NCBI GenBank assembly: GCA_020638495.1
Contig: JACKIN010000001.1
Location: 62,001 to 126,000, forward strand
Length of the DNA stretch: 64,000 nt
DNA from: Geminicoccaceae bacterium
GTDB taxonomy: Bacteria; Pseudomonadota; Alphaproteobacteria; Geminicoccales; Geminicoccaceae
Direction: 5' to 3'
Both the position numbers and the translations under genes were made by a program. The notes below the pieces were generated by a model. That model had not been told where the DNA came from. It did no database searches and worked only from the letters and a program-made list of their open reading frames with translations. The number at the start of each line of letters is the position of its first letter. Positions within the stretch are counted from its first letter, which is position 1. Below are positions 29,001 to 37,306 of this stretch, in pieces.

Positions 29001-30970
29001 CGGGCGACGTGTTCGGCAACGGCATGCTGCTCTCGGACCGGATCCGCCTGCTCGCCGCCTTCGACCACCGCCACATCTTCCTCGACCCGGACCCCGACCC
29101 GGCGAGCTCCTTCGCCGAGCGCCGGCGCTTGTTCGCGCTGCCGCGCTCGTCCTGGGACGACTACGACCGGAGCCTCTTGAGCGCCGGCGGCGAGATCGTC
29201 TCGCGCCGCGCGAAGTCGGTCACGGTGTCGCCACAGGTCCAGGCGGCGCTCGGCCTCGACCGCGACACCTGGGCACCGACCGAGCTGATCAGCGCCATCC
29301 TCGAGGCCCCGGTCGACCTCTGGTGGAACGGCGGCATCGGCACCTATGTCAAGGCGAGCAGCGAGTCGCACCACGACGCCCAGGACCGCGCCAATGACGG
29401 CCTGCGGATCGACGGCCGGGAGCTGCGCTGCAAGGTGCTGGTCGAGGGCGGCAATCTCGGCATGACCCAGAAGGGCCGCATCGAGGCAGCCTCGAGCGGG
29501 GTGCGGCTCAACACGGACTTCATCGACAACTCCGCCGGCGTCGACTGCTCCGACCACGAGGTCAACATCAAGATCCTGCTGGGCGAGGTCGTGGCCGCCG
29601 GCGATCTGACCATGAAGCAGCGCGATGCGCTGCTCGCCCGGATGACCGACGAGGTGGCGGCACTCTGCCTGCGCGACAACACGCTGCAGAACCTGGCCCT
29701 GAGCCTGACCGAGGCGCGCGCCGCCGACTTCGCCGAGCCGCAGGCCCGGCTGATGCGCAAGCTGGAGCGGGCCGGCCGGCTCGACCGGGCGATCGAGTTC
29801 CTGCCGGACGACGCCGAGCTGGCCGAGCGGCGCCGGGCCGGGCGCGGCCTGACCCGGCCGGAATCGGCGGTGCTCCTGGCGTACGCCAAGATGACGCTGT
29901 TCACCGATCTCCTGGCGACCGAGCTGCCGGACCGGCCCTATTTCGCCGGCGACCTCGCCAAGTACTTCCCGCGGCCGCTGCGGCGCGGCTTCGCCGGGCC
30001 GATCGCCGAGCACCGCCTCAGGCGCGAGATCATCGCCACCTGGCTCGCCAACAGCCTCGTCAATCGCGGCCTCGACGTCTTCTGCACCGAGCTCGAGGAC
30101 GAGACCGGCGCCAGCCTCGCGGATATCTGCCTCGGCTACGTCATCACCCGGGACGCCTTCGCGCTCCTGCCGCTCTGGGCAGCGATCGAGGACCTGCCCA
30201 GGGAGGTGCCGGCCGCGCTGCAGATCGAGATGCTCGGCGAGGCGCGCGAGACCCTGGTGCGCGGCACGCGCTGGTTCCTCGCCCATACGCCGCGGCCGAT
30301 GCGGATCGGCAACACCGTCGCCACATTCGCCGCGCCGATCGCGACGCTGGCGGGTGCCCTGGAGAGCACGCTCGCGGCGAGCCAGTCGGGTGAGCTCGCC
30401 TCGACGATAGCGCTGCATGTCGAGGCCGGGGTGGCGCCGGAGCTCGCCCGCACTGTCGCTGCCCTGCCCTATCTGCTGGCCGGCTGCGACATCGTCACGG
30501 TGACCCGTGAGCTCGCCGGCTCGGCCACCGGGCCGGGTGTCGAGAACGGCGACCCGGCCGGCGATGCGCCGGTGGCGGGGGGGGTGGTCGATGATCCCCT
30601 GCCGGTCGCCCGACTGTATTTCGCCCTCGATGAAGGCCTTAGCCTGTCGCGCCTGCGCCAGCGCATGCGGCAGGCGCCCATCCGCACCCGCTGGGATCGC
30701 ATGGCCCTGAGCGGGCTCGAGGACGAGCTCTCGATGGCGCTGCGCGCCCTCACCCTGGCGGCCTGGCATTCCGGCATCCGCGCCGAGACGCCGGAGGCGG
30801 CAGCAAGCCGGATCGCGGCCTGGCTCGACGCCACCCTCGACGGGCTCGGCCGCTACCGGGAGCTGTTGGCCGAGATCGACTCGGCCCGGGATCCCGATCT
30901 CGCCATGCTCAGCGTCGTGGTCAACAGCGCCGGCAAGCTGCTGCGGAACGTCGTGCTTGCCGCCGCTTGA
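26030..30970 (+). CDS. NAD-dependent glutamate dehydrogenase, large (GDH180-type)
   Basis: A giant cytosolic enzyme of about 1646 residues, converting glutamate to 2-oxoglutarate and ammonium with NAD. The catalytic section begins near residue 812 with ARGGLRWSDRREDFRTE and LMKAQMVKNGVIVP; the dinucleotide part shows GIGDMSGDVFGNGML and LWWNGGIGTYVK. The first ~700 residues are the regulatory N-terminal region typical of this class (ACT-like repeats, for example MPFLVDSVAMEL). The length is normal for alphaproteobacteria. The ATG at 26030 sits eight bases after AGGGGGG; an in-frame GTG two codons earlier is possible. It is monocistronic. Confidence 0.95.
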   Translation: MVLRGEEQKQELILAVIAEIEAKLTGEEAAQAAAFVRTYYRDVAPADVLSREVQDLYGAALAHLRQAGQRPAGTLKVRVFNPGIAQHGWQSSHTVVEIVNDDMPFLVDSVAMELSRHGLGMHLVIHPIFAVERDAAGRLEWIGDREGAPESARLESFMHIEIDRQSDADVLEALEGDLVRILGDVRKTVVDWRSMRERVGDMLAELEPAAQHLPADDLAEIKAFLEWLADDHFTFLGYSAYALEGEGSSLLLRRVKGSGLGILRAHDDGAPSKSFMEMPLAARLRATEPLPAIAITKANTKSTVHRATYLDFIGVKRYAPDGRVIGEHRLLGLFTSVAYNRSPRFIPLLRRKFDAIVERAGHVRAGHAGKALVNILETYPRDELFQADEDTLFEITSQILYLQDRQQIRLFVRQDTFGRFVSCLLYIPRERYNTTLRERLQSLLLEAFDGSDSEFQAQVTEAVLARIMVIVRTPEGVPDDLDVEALERQIQELSQSWTDRLHAALIEAEGEEEGNRLYRTFSRAFPASYQERNAARAAVPDILVMDRLEQAAGDRLGMTLYRRLEDSPEMVRFKLVRRELPLHLSDALPILENMGLKVLHEEAHPVRNARGKLFSMHDFGMRPVSGAVVDVDAVRDAFQEAFERIWSGAVENDGFNRLILAAGLDAAAVVVLRAYCKYMQQLGTPFSQAYIENTCTTNPALAADLVALFNVRFDPDFAGDRAARTVEIEARIKTGLEAVAILDEDRILRRYLGLIHATTRTNAFQRTAEGGPKAYLSLKLDPARVPEMPKPRPAFEIFVYGPAVEGVHLRGGKVARGGLRWSDRREDFRTEVLGLMKAQMVKNGVIVPVGAKGGFYVKRPPETTERQVIVDEAIRCYKLFLSGLLDITDNQVKGAVVPPPRVVRYDDDDPYLVVAADKGTASFSDVANAVSRDYGFWLDDAFASGGSAGYDHKGMGITARGAWESVKRHFREMGLDPAVDLFTVIGIGDMSGDVFGNGMLLSDRIRLLAAFDHRHIFLDPDPDPASSFAERRRLFALPRSSWDDYDRSLLSAGGEIVSRRAKSVTVSPQVQAALGLDRDTWAPTELISAILEAPVDLWWNGGIGTYVKASSESHHDAQDRANDGLRIDGRELRCKVLVEGGNLGMTQKGRIEAASSGVRLNTDFIDNSAGVDCSDHEVNIKILLGEVVAAGDLTMKQRDALLARMTDEVAALCLRDNTLQNLALSLTEARAADFAEPQARLMRKLERAGRLDRAIEFLPDDAELAERRRAGRGLTRPESAVLLAYAKMTLFTDLLATELPDRPYFAGDLAKYFPRPLRRGFAGPIAEHRLRREIIATWLANSLVNRGLDVFCTELEDETGASLADICLGYVITRDAFALLPLWAAIEDLPREVPAALQIEMLGEARETLVRGTRWFLAHTPRPMRIGNTVATFAAPIATLAGALESTLAASQSGELASTIALHVEAGVAPELARTVAALPYLLAGCDIVTVTRELAGSATGPGVENGDPAGDAPVAGGVVDDPLPVARLYFALDEGLSLSRLRQRMRQAPIRTRWDRMALSGLEDELSMALRALTLAAWHSGIRAETPEAAASRIAAWLDATLDGLGRYRELLAEIDSARDPDLAMLSVVVNSAGKLLRNVVLAAA

Positions 30971-31105
30971 CAGTTTGCCTACCTACACGTCCACGTCGTG
31001 GTCCACGACCGCTGATCGCATGGGGAACCGCTGGCGCCAGCCATTCGCAGCTCGCGACGGTGTCTGGGAAATTGCCCCCGCAGCGTGCGGGAAGAAGGAA
31101 CTGAA

Positions 31106-31687
31106 ATGTCGCAGCCGAACTCGGTCACCGAGAACGAGGTCTTTTTCCGGCACTGGTTGCGCTCGCCGAAGTCGATGGGATCGATCATCCCGTCCTCGCG
31201 GGTGCTGGCGCGAGCCCTCGCCGGGGCGGCCGCCTGGCAGCCGGGCGATCATGTGGTCGAGCTCGGCGGTGGCACGGGGGCGATCACCCAGGGCCTCCTC
31301 GAGCGTGGCATCCCGCCGGCGAACATCGTGGTCGTCGAGCTCGAGACCAATCTCCACCAGTATCTCGCTGGCCGCTACCCCGAGGTCAACGTCATCCAGG
31401 GGGATGCCACCCGGCTCGCCGAGATCACGGCACGCCTCGACATCCAGCGGATCTCGACGGTGATCTCGGGCCTGCCGATGGTGGGCATGCCGCCGGCCTT
31501 CAAGAAGGCGATCGTCGACCAGGCCTTCACGGTGATGCCGGCGGGGCATTTCATGCTCCAGTACACCTATTCGCCGGTGCCGCCGGTGCCGGTGGACGAG
31601 CTCGGCCTCGAGGCCGAGCTCGCCCGCTACGTGCTCTGGAACGTCCCGCCCGCGGCGATCTGGCGGTATCGTCGCAAGAGCCGCTAG
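31106..31687 (+). CDS. Phospholipid N-methyltransferase-like SAM methyltransferase (PmtA-like)
   Basis: A 193-residue class I SAM-dependent methyltransferase. The N-terminus FFRHWLRSPKSMGSIIPSSR is characteristic of PmtA/rRNA-dimethylase-like phospholipid methyltransferases; the SAM site is HVVELGGGTGAIT, followed by NIVVVELE and the motif IVSGLPM. In alphaproteobacteria this family methylates phosphatidylethanolamine to phosphatidylcholine at the membrane face. A GAAGGAA site precedes the ATG at 31106. It is a single-gene unit; no Pcs-type gene is seen nearby. Confidence 0.82.
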   Translation: MSQPNSVTENEVFFRHWLRSPKSMGSIIPSSRVLARALAGAAAWQPGDHVVELGGGTGAITQGLLERGIPPANIVVVELETNLHQYLAGRYPEVNVIQGDATRLAEITARLDIQRISTVISGLPMVGMPPAFKKAIVDQAFTVMPAGHFMLQYTYSPVPPVPVDELGLEAELARYVLWNVPPAAIWRYRRKSR

Positions 31688-31856
31688 CAGCGCTCTTCGT
31701 CGCCTGGCCGACAGCGCGCGCCGGCTTCAAATCTGCGCGATGTGGATTGCGGCTTTGCGCGTGATGCGTCAAACTCCCGCGCAATAGTTGTCAGGGCGAC
31801 CTGGGGCCGGGGTGGCCTGATCGCCCGTGGCGGCGCGGGACGGAGACGAGGGACCC

Positions 31857-32783
31857 ATGATGGCAGATCGCGGGCGCGACGTTGCCGTTCCGGTGCCGCG
31901 CGTTCAGCGCATGGATGCGGGCGAGCCGCTCGGCAGGCTCATGGCGGCGCTGTTCGGTCTGGTCGAACGCCTCGGTTGGCAGCGGGCGACGTTCCTCTGC
32001 ACCCTGACGTTCACGATTGCGGCGGCGGTGATGACCGTGGCGCTCAAGTCGCTGCTCGGTGTCCCGCCGGTAGCTCTGTCGCTGGACCTCCTGGTGGTGG
32101 CGGCGGTCACGGTGCTGCTCGCCGGGCCCGGCCTGGCGGTGGCGTTGCGCCTGGTCGAGCATCTGGGGCGGGCGCGCGCGCGGCTGCTCGTCGAGATCGA
32201 CCGGCGGATGGTCGCCGAGCAGCAGCTCCGGCGGCTGGCCACCACGGACGACCTGACGGGGCTCAGCAACCGGCGCCATTTCGTCGAGCGCGCCCGCGAG
32301 GCCATGGCCATCGCGCAGCGCTACGACCAGTGGGTCACCTTCGCGGTCGTCGATGTCGATCGTTTCAAGCATCTCAACGACCGGTTCGGCCATGCCGCCG
32401 GTGATCGGGCGCTGGTCGTGCTGGCAGCCGTGCTGCGCGCCAACCTGCGCGCCACGGATCTCGCCGCCCGTTTCGGCGGCGACGAGTTCGTCCTGCTCAT
32501 GCCGCTCACCGATCCCAAGGCCGGGCGGGTGGCGGCAGAGCGGATTCGCCGGGCGGTGCGCGAGGACTGCGGCAGGCCGCCATTCCGGGTGAGCGTCGGC
32601 ATCGCCTCGGCCAAGGGGCCGGTCGCCGCCCTCGAGGCGCTGATGGCGCGGGCCGACCAGGCGCTCTACGACGCCAAGCGCACCGGCCGCAACCGGATCG
32701 GCATCTGCGCCGGCCCCACCGTCGGGCCCGACGATGCGACCATGGACGGGCTCGACCGCATCGCCCTGCCGCTCAAGGGCTGA
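31857..32783 (+). CDS. Membrane-anchored diguanylate cyclase (GGDEF)
   Basis: A 308-residue protein. Two hydrophobic segments near residues 45-65 and 75-100 are followed by a short helical linker (EIDRRMVAEQQLRRL) and a GGDEF domain from TTDDLTGLSNRR (about 138) to the C-terminus. The active site is intact (RFGGDEF) and the inhibitory I-site RATD sits five residues before it, so the enzyme should make cyclic di-GMP and be product inhibited. There is no separate sensor domain; the membrane helices with a very short periplasmic loop are the only input. The ATG at 31857 has GAGGG upstream. Confidence 0.9.
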   Translation: MMADRGRDVAVPVPRVQRMDAGEPLGRLMAALFGLVERLGWQRATFLCTLTFTIAAAVMTVALKSLLGVPPVALSLDLLVVAAVTVLLAGPGLAVALRLVEHLGRARARLLVEIDRRMVAEQQLRRLATTDDLTGLSNRRHFVERAREAMAIAQRYDQWVTFAVVDVDRFKHLNDRFGHAAGDRALVVLAAVLRANLRATDLAARFGGDEFVLLMPLTDPKAGRVAAERIRRAVREDCGRPPFRVSVGIASAKGPVAALEALMARADQALYDAKRTGRNRIGICAGPTVGPDDATMDGLDRIALPLKG

Positions 32784-32980
32784 CCGATCGCCAACCTGGG
32801 GCCGGGGCCAAACGGGCCGCGGTCACTTGACGGTTCGACGCTTTACCTGCGAGATGGGCGGATTGGGTCGGCGAGCCGATGCGACCCGTTGCGTCGGGCC
32901 GGGTCGACCACAACGAGAAGCGCGCCGCAACAGAGTTGTGAGAGCCCGATCAATCCGGCGCGCATGGGTGGCAACGCGGC

Positions 32981-33805
32981 ATGCGGACGTCCTTGGCGCA
33001 GCGTTACATCGGCACGCTCCACGAGAACTGGCGCGGTCGGTTGGGGCCTTCGGCGTTCGGCGCGGACGGGCGGCTGGTCGACTGGCGCTCCGGCCTGCTG
33101 CCATGCCTGCGCGGCCTGCGCACCGCCGAGGCGATGCGTCTCTTCGATCCGGTCCGGTTGCGCCAACCCGAATCCGCGGCGGCGATGGCGCTGAACAGCT
33201 TTCTCGTCTGGCGCGAGCGGCCGCGCGACCTCAGGCTCGGCGAGCGCAACGGCTTCACCGAGCTGCGCTTCGCCGCACGCTGCCCGACCGGGGTACGCGG
33301 CACGCCACCCTATCTGGACCTGATCGCCGCCAACGGCGAGGCGCTGGTGACCGTGACGGCGCGTGGGCCCGAATACCTGGCGAGGAAGCCGTCGCGTCTG
33401 GCGCGGGCCTATGCCGACATCTCGCTGCCGGAGGCGATGCAGGGCTGGCAGGCGCTGCTGCAGGATCTGCTCGACGAGCCCGGCCGTTTCCGCCACGTCG
33501 ATGCGGCCTCCCTGGTCAAGAACGCCATTGGCATCTTTCGCACCTTTCCCGGGCATCGGGCCACGCTGCTCTATCTATTCTGGGAGCCGGAGTCGGCGGA
33601 GGCGCTCGACTTCCATCGGCACCGGGTGGAGCTGCAGACCATTCTCCAGCAGGTCGACGGCTCGGCCGTGACCCTGCAGGCCCAGAGCTTCGCCGAGCTC
33701 TGGCACGACTGGGAGAGGCGGTTCGACACGCCCTGGCTGCGGGCGATGGTCGCAGAGCTGCGTGAGCGCTATGCCGTGGCCACTCCACCCCTCTCTGCTC
33801 TATGA
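32981..33805 (+). CDS. Nuclease-fold-like protein (PGN_0703-type), probably catalytically degenerate
   Basis: A 274-residue cytosolic protein. The middle region, FTELRFAARC then GTPPYLDLIAANGEALVTVTARGPEYL, has the layout of a PD-(D/E)XK nuclease core as in PGN_0703-family putative restriction enzymes, where the last strand normally reads like ESKxTEYL. Here the E-x-K position is TVTAR, so the catalytic pair appears lost. The C-terminal part (TLLYLFWEPESAEALDFHRHR and SFAELWHDWERR) fits the same family. No methylase or restriction partner is nearby. Function unknown; family assignment is from memory of motifs and is moderate. Confidence 0.5.
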   Translation: MRTSLAQRYIGTLHENWRGRLGPSAFGADGRLVDWRSGLLPCLRGLRTAEAMRLFDPVRLRQPESAAAMALNSFLVWRERPRDLRLGERNGFTELRFAARCPTGVRGTPPYLDLIAANGEALVTVTARGPEYLARKPSRLARAYADISLPEAMQGWQALLQDLLDEPGRFRHVDAASLVKNAIGIFRTFPGHRATLLYLFWEPESAEALDFHRHRVELQTILQQVDGSAVTLQAQSFAELWHDWERRFDTPWLRAMVAELRERYAVATPPLSAL

Positions 33806-33892
33806 CTCCCCGAGGATCGCCGTTGGCGGGTCGCCCGTGCGGCGCCGGCCCGGGCGGTCGATGCCGGGCAAGCGGACGGGAGACGGACCGCC

Positions 33893-34915
33893 ATGGCGGA
33901 GAACGGGCGCACTTATTTCGACCGGCAGGAGGTGCGTGAGCCGGGCGAGCGCGAGCGTTCGATCTTCCATGCCCTGCCTGGCCTGATCCGCCATGCCATC
34001 GACAACGCACCCTTCTTTCGCGAGCAGCTCGCCGGGGTCGAGCCGGATTCGGTCACCAGCCGGAGGGCGCTCGCCCGGTTGCCGGTGGCGCGCAAGGCGG
34101 CGCTCGGCGACCGCCAGCGCCGGCAGCCGCCCTTTGGCGGCCTGACCGCCACCGCGACCGGGCGCCTCGCTCACCTGTTTGCCACGTCGGGGGCCACCCC
34201 CGGGCCGGTCTATCATCCCGAGGGCGGGCGCTCGGACTACTGGCGCTTCGCCCGCGCCATGTATGCGGCCGGCTTCAGCCGCGGCGACCTGGTGCTCAAC
34301 TGCTTCTCCTACCATTTGCGGCCGTCCGGCTTCATGGCCGATTTCGGCGCCCGGGCGCTGGGCTGCCCGGTGATCCCGGCCGGCCCGGACGACCCCGACC
34401 GGCAGGTGCGGATCATCGCCGAGCTGGCGCCGGTCGCCTTCGCCGGGCGGCCCTCGGTGCTCGCCGCCCTGCTCGAGCGGGCGGCGAAGCTCAAGATCGG
34501 CATCGGCTCGCTGAAGAAGGCGCTGCTCTCCGGCGAGTCGACCAGCGAGGCGGAGCGGATCGCCCTCGGCAAGCAGCACGGCATCGCCGCCTTCCAGTGC
34601 TACGCCACCGCCGATCTCGGCCTCGTCGCCTATGAGAGCACCGGGCGCGGCGGGCTGATCGTCGACGAATCGGTCATCGTCGAGATCGTCCGGCCGGGCA
34701 CCGGCGACCCGGTGCCGCCGGGCAAGACCGGCGAGGTGCTGGTCACCGCCTTCAACCCCGACTACCCGCTGATCCGCTTCGCCACCGGCGATCTCGCCGC
34801 CGTCGTCCCGGGCGAGAGCAGTTGCGGGCGCACCAACATGCGCCTTTCCGACCGGCTCGGCCGGGTCGAGCCGGCCGAGGCTGGAGCGGGCACCGGCCGG
34901 CGTGCCGGCGCCTGA
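33893..34915 (+). CDS. Phenylacetate-CoA-ligase-like AMP-binding protein, C-terminally truncated
   Basis: A 340-residue protein of the PaaK-like branch of adenylate-forming enzymes. It has the N-terminal helix pattern, SGATPGPVYHPEG in place of the usual nucleotide loop, NCFSYHLRPSGFM, and the adenylate motif region GEVLVTAFNPDYPLIRFATGD followed by CGRTNMR. Full-length relatives are about 400-430 residues and continue after this point with a C-terminal domain of roughly 90-100 residues that carries the lysine for adenylation. Here only 30 unrelated residues follow before the stop, and ccmA starts 14 bases before that stop. It is probably impaired or repurposed. Confidence 0.7.
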   Translation: MAENGRTYFDRQEVREPGERERSIFHALPGLIRHAIDNAPFFREQLAGVEPDSVTSRRALARLPVARKAALGDRQRRQPPFGGLTATATGRLAHLFATSGATPGPVYHPEGGRSDYWRFARAMYAAGFSRGDLVLNCFSYHLRPSGFMADFGARALGCPVIPAGPDDPDRQVRIIAELAPVAFAGRPSVLAALLERAAKLKIGIGSLKKALLSGESTSEAERIALGKQHGIAAFQCYATADLGLVAYESTGRGGLIVDESVIVEIVRPGTGDPVPPGKTGEVLVTAFNPDYPLIRFATGDLAAVVPGESSCGRTNMRLSDRLGRVEPAEAGAGTGRRAGA

Positions 34916-35555
34916 CGCCACCCGGGAGGCCGCCGCACCGCTGCTGGAGGCGGCCGGCCTCGCCTGCCGGCGGGGCGGCCGGCTGCTGCTCGAGGCGGTC
35001 GACTGGCGGCTGGCGCCGGGTGACGCCCTGCTGCTCAAGGGTGCCAATGGCAGCGGCAAGTCGAGCCTGCTCCGGCTGCTCGCGGGCTTCCTTCGCCCGG
35101 CCGGCGGCCGGCTCCTGCATGGCGGCCGCGACGTCTTCGCCGATCTCGCCCGCTATCGCGCCGCGCTGCATCATCTGGGCTACCAGGACGCGCTCAAGCC
35201 GGCCCTGACCGTCGCCGAGAACCTCGAGGCGGCCGCGGCCCTGCTCGGTGGCGAGCGCGGCCGGCTGGCAGCGGCGCTCGACGCCTTCGCGCTGGGCGGT
35301 CTCGCCGCCACGCCCGTGCGCTTCCTCTCGTCGGGCCAGCGGCGGCGCGCGGCGCTGGCCCGGCTCGCCGCCGTGCCCCGGCCGATCTGGCTGCTCGACG
35401 AGCCCGGCATCGGCCTCGACCGGCGCAACCGCGACGCCCTCGAGGCGCTGATCGACCGGCATCGGGGAGGGGGCGGGATCGCCGTGGTGGCGAGCCATGG
35501 CGACGTGGCGCTGGCGCGGCCGCTGGTGCTGGACCTCGACGGCGCCGGCGCATGA
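34902..35555 (+). CDS. ccmA: Cytochrome c biogenesis heme ABC exporter ATP-binding protein CcmA
   Basis: A 217-residue ATPase of the CcmAB complex, which uses ATP to release holo-CcmE from CcmC during System I cytochrome c maturation. Walker A is LKGANGSGKSSLLRLLAG, the signature LSSGQRRRAALARL and Walker B IWLLDEPGIGLD. The short C-terminus is normal for CcmA. The GTG at 34902 begins inside the upstream ligase-like gene; about 14 residues precede the conserved part. The stop overlaps the ccmB start (ATGA). Confidence 0.93.
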   Translation: MPAPDATREAAAPLLEAAGLACRRGGRLLLEAVDWRLAPGDALLLKGANGSGKSSLLRLLAGFLRPAGGRLLHGGRDVFADLARYRAALHHLGYQDALKPALTVAENLEAAAALLGGERGRLAAALDAFALGGLAATPVRFLSSGQRRRAALARLAAVPRPIWLLDEPGIGLDRRNRDALEALIDRHRGGGGIAVVASHGDVALARPLVLDLDGAGA

Positions 35556-36220
35556 CGGGTGCCCTCATGGCGCTCGTGCGCCGCGACCTCCACCTCGCCT
35601 GGCGCTCGCCGGCCGAGACCCTGCTCGGTGTGGTCTTCTTTCTCGTGGCGCTCGCGCTCTTTCCGCTGGGGGTCGGCGCCTCGCCGGATATCCTGGCCCG
35701 GATCGGCGCGGGGGTGATCTGGGTCCTGGCGCTGCTCGCCGTGCTCCTGACGCTGGACCGCCTCTTCCAGCACGACCACGAGGACGGCTCGCTCGACCTC
35801 CTGCTGCTGGCACCGCTGCCGCTGGAGCTCGCCGTGCTCGCCAAGTGCGCCGTGCACTGGCTGACCAGCGGGCTTCTCCTGGTCGTCGCCTCGCCGATCC
35901 TGGCCCTGCTCATGAACCTGCCGGCCGACGCCTTCTGGGCGCTGCCGCTCGCCCTGCTGCTCGGCACGCCGAGCCTGACGCTGATCGGCGCCATCGGGGC
36001 GGCCCTCCTGCTCGGCAGCCGGCGCGGGGCGGTGCTCACGGCACTCCTCGTCCTGCCGCTCTACATCCCCGTCCTGATCTTCGGCGTGGCCGCCGTCGAC
36101 GGCGTCGTGCTCGGCCTCGGCGCCAGGGCGCCGTTCCTGATCCTCGGCGCCATCCAGCTCGCCGCCCTGGCGCTGGCACCGCTCGCGATCGCGGCAGCGC
36201 TCAGGCTGGCGTCGGAATAG
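35552..36220 (+). CDS. ccmB: Heme exporter protein CcmB
   Basis: A 222-residue inner-membrane protein with six predicted helices. It begins with the typical amphipathic start (LVRRDLHLAWRSPAETLLGVVFF), has LFQHDHEDGSLDLLLLAPLPLE in the first cytoplasmic loop, and ends with a short basic tail. It is the membrane partner of CcmA. The start overlaps the ccmA stop by four bases. In most alphaproteobacteria ccmC follows directly; here it does not appear until 38724. Confidence 0.93.
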   Translation: MTGALMALVRRDLHLAWRSPAETLLGVVFFLVALALFPLGVGASPDILARIGAGVIWVLALLAVLLTLDRLFQHDHEDGSLDLLLLAPLPLELAVLAKCAVHWLTSGLLLVVASPILALLMNLPADAFWALPLALLLGTPSLTLIGAIGAALLLGSRRGAVLTALLVLPLYIPVLIFGVAAVDGVVLGLGARAPFLILGAIQLAALALAPLAIAAALRLASE

Positions 36221-36370
36221 CGCCTCGGGCCCGGATCGGTGTCAAAAGGTGGCGCTGGCCTTGCCAAACGGCGGCCGAAAGGCGAGACTCGAGCCGGACT
36301 GCCCTGGAACAGGGTAAATGCCGACGAAATAGAGGCGCTCATCGCTCCGCCTCGCCATGAGGGGATTGAA

Positions 36371-37267
36371 ATGTCGCTCGAGAAATTCCGCAGAACACGC
36401 ATGGTCGTTCTCAACCAGCGGTCGATGGCCTATCAGGCGGTCCGGGCGATGACGGACAACCACATCGGTGCCGTGCTGGTGAGCCAGCCGCGTGGCGGGC
36501 TTGCGGGCATTCTCACCGATCGCGACCTGGCCCTGGCGGTGCTCGGCGGCGAGCTCGATCCCAAGACGACTCCGGTGGGCGAGGTGATGTCCGAGGACGT
36601 GGTCACCTGCGACATCGGCGCCGATCTCGGCGAGGTGGTCCGTCTGATGCGGGGTCACGGTGTTCGCCGCATCCCGTTGATGGAAGGCGACCGGCCCGTC
36701 GGGCTGGTGACGTTCGACGATCTCGTGCTCGACGGTTCCGTCGGCCTCGACGCCCTGCGCGGCATCGTCGAGGCCCAGCTCGAGGTCGAGGCGCCCCACA
36801 AGCCCGCCGGCATGCTGCACCCGCAGGCGCTGGCCACGACGCAGGGGCGCGCTCGCGCCTTGATGCGGGCCAAGTCACGGGCCGAGTCCACCTACAACCG
36901 CATGGTGGGCGCGGTCGCCGAGGCGAGCGGGCAGCACCGCGACCCCGCCGAGCGCGCGCTCCTGCTCACCCTCTGCATGCTGTGCCGGCGGCTCTCGCCG
37001 GAGGAGGCGCAGCACCTCGTCGCGCAGTTGCCCTCGCTGCTCCAGCCGCAGCTCGACGGGTGCCTGGACGGGCCGGACCGGGCGGTGACGACGCGGGCCA
37101 TCGAGGACAAGCTCGCGAAGTCGCTCGGGCTGGAACCCGCGGCCGCCGGCGCGTGCCTGCGGGCGGTGATGAAGGTGATCGCCAGGAGCGTCTCGCCCGG
37201 CCAGATCGCCGAGGTCCGCGGCCAATTGCCGGAGGAGATGAAGGCCTTGCTGCCGCTGGCCACATGA
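36371..37267 (+). CDS. CBS-pair and DUF2267 protein
   Basis: A 298-residue soluble protein. Residues about 8-125 form two CBS motifs (NHIGAVLVSQPRGGLAGILTDRDLAL and VRRIPLMEGDRPVGLVTFDD), the adenosine-nucleotide sensing module. The C-terminal ~130 residues match the DUF2267 pattern of helical repeats (ALLLTLCMLCRRLSPEEAQHL, LPEEMKALLP). The ATG at 36371 follows GAGGGGATTGAA; a longer frame opens upstream but lacks a ribosome site. CBS-DUF2267 proteins often accompany stress or universal-stress genes. Its place between ccmB and ccmC is unusual. Confidence 0.8.
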   Translation: MSLEKFRRTRMVVLNQRSMAYQAVRAMTDNHIGAVLVSQPRGGLAGILTDRDLALAVLGGELDPKTTPVGEVMSEDVVTCDIGADLGEVVRLMRGHGVRRIPLMEGDRPVGLVTFDDLVLDGSVGLDALRGIVEAQLEVEAPHKPAGMLHPQALATTQGRARALMRAKSRAESTYNRMVGAVAEASGQHRDPAERALLLTLCMLCRRLSPEEAQHLVAQLPSLLQPQLDGCLDGPDRAVTTRAIEDKLAKSLGLEPAAAGACLRAVMKVIARSVSPGQIAEVRGQLPEEMKALLPLAT

Positions 37268-37306
37268 GCGCCGCAGCGCCGATTTCGAACGTGAAGGATA
37301 CTGACC

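Noticed and set aside
25895..30769. Open frame of 1624 codons antisense to the NAD-glutamate dehydrogenase gene
   Set aside because: It is the mirror of a very GC-rich gene: high third-position GC removes stop codons on the opposite strand. The translation has no family motifs, and the sense frame is an unmistakable enzyme.
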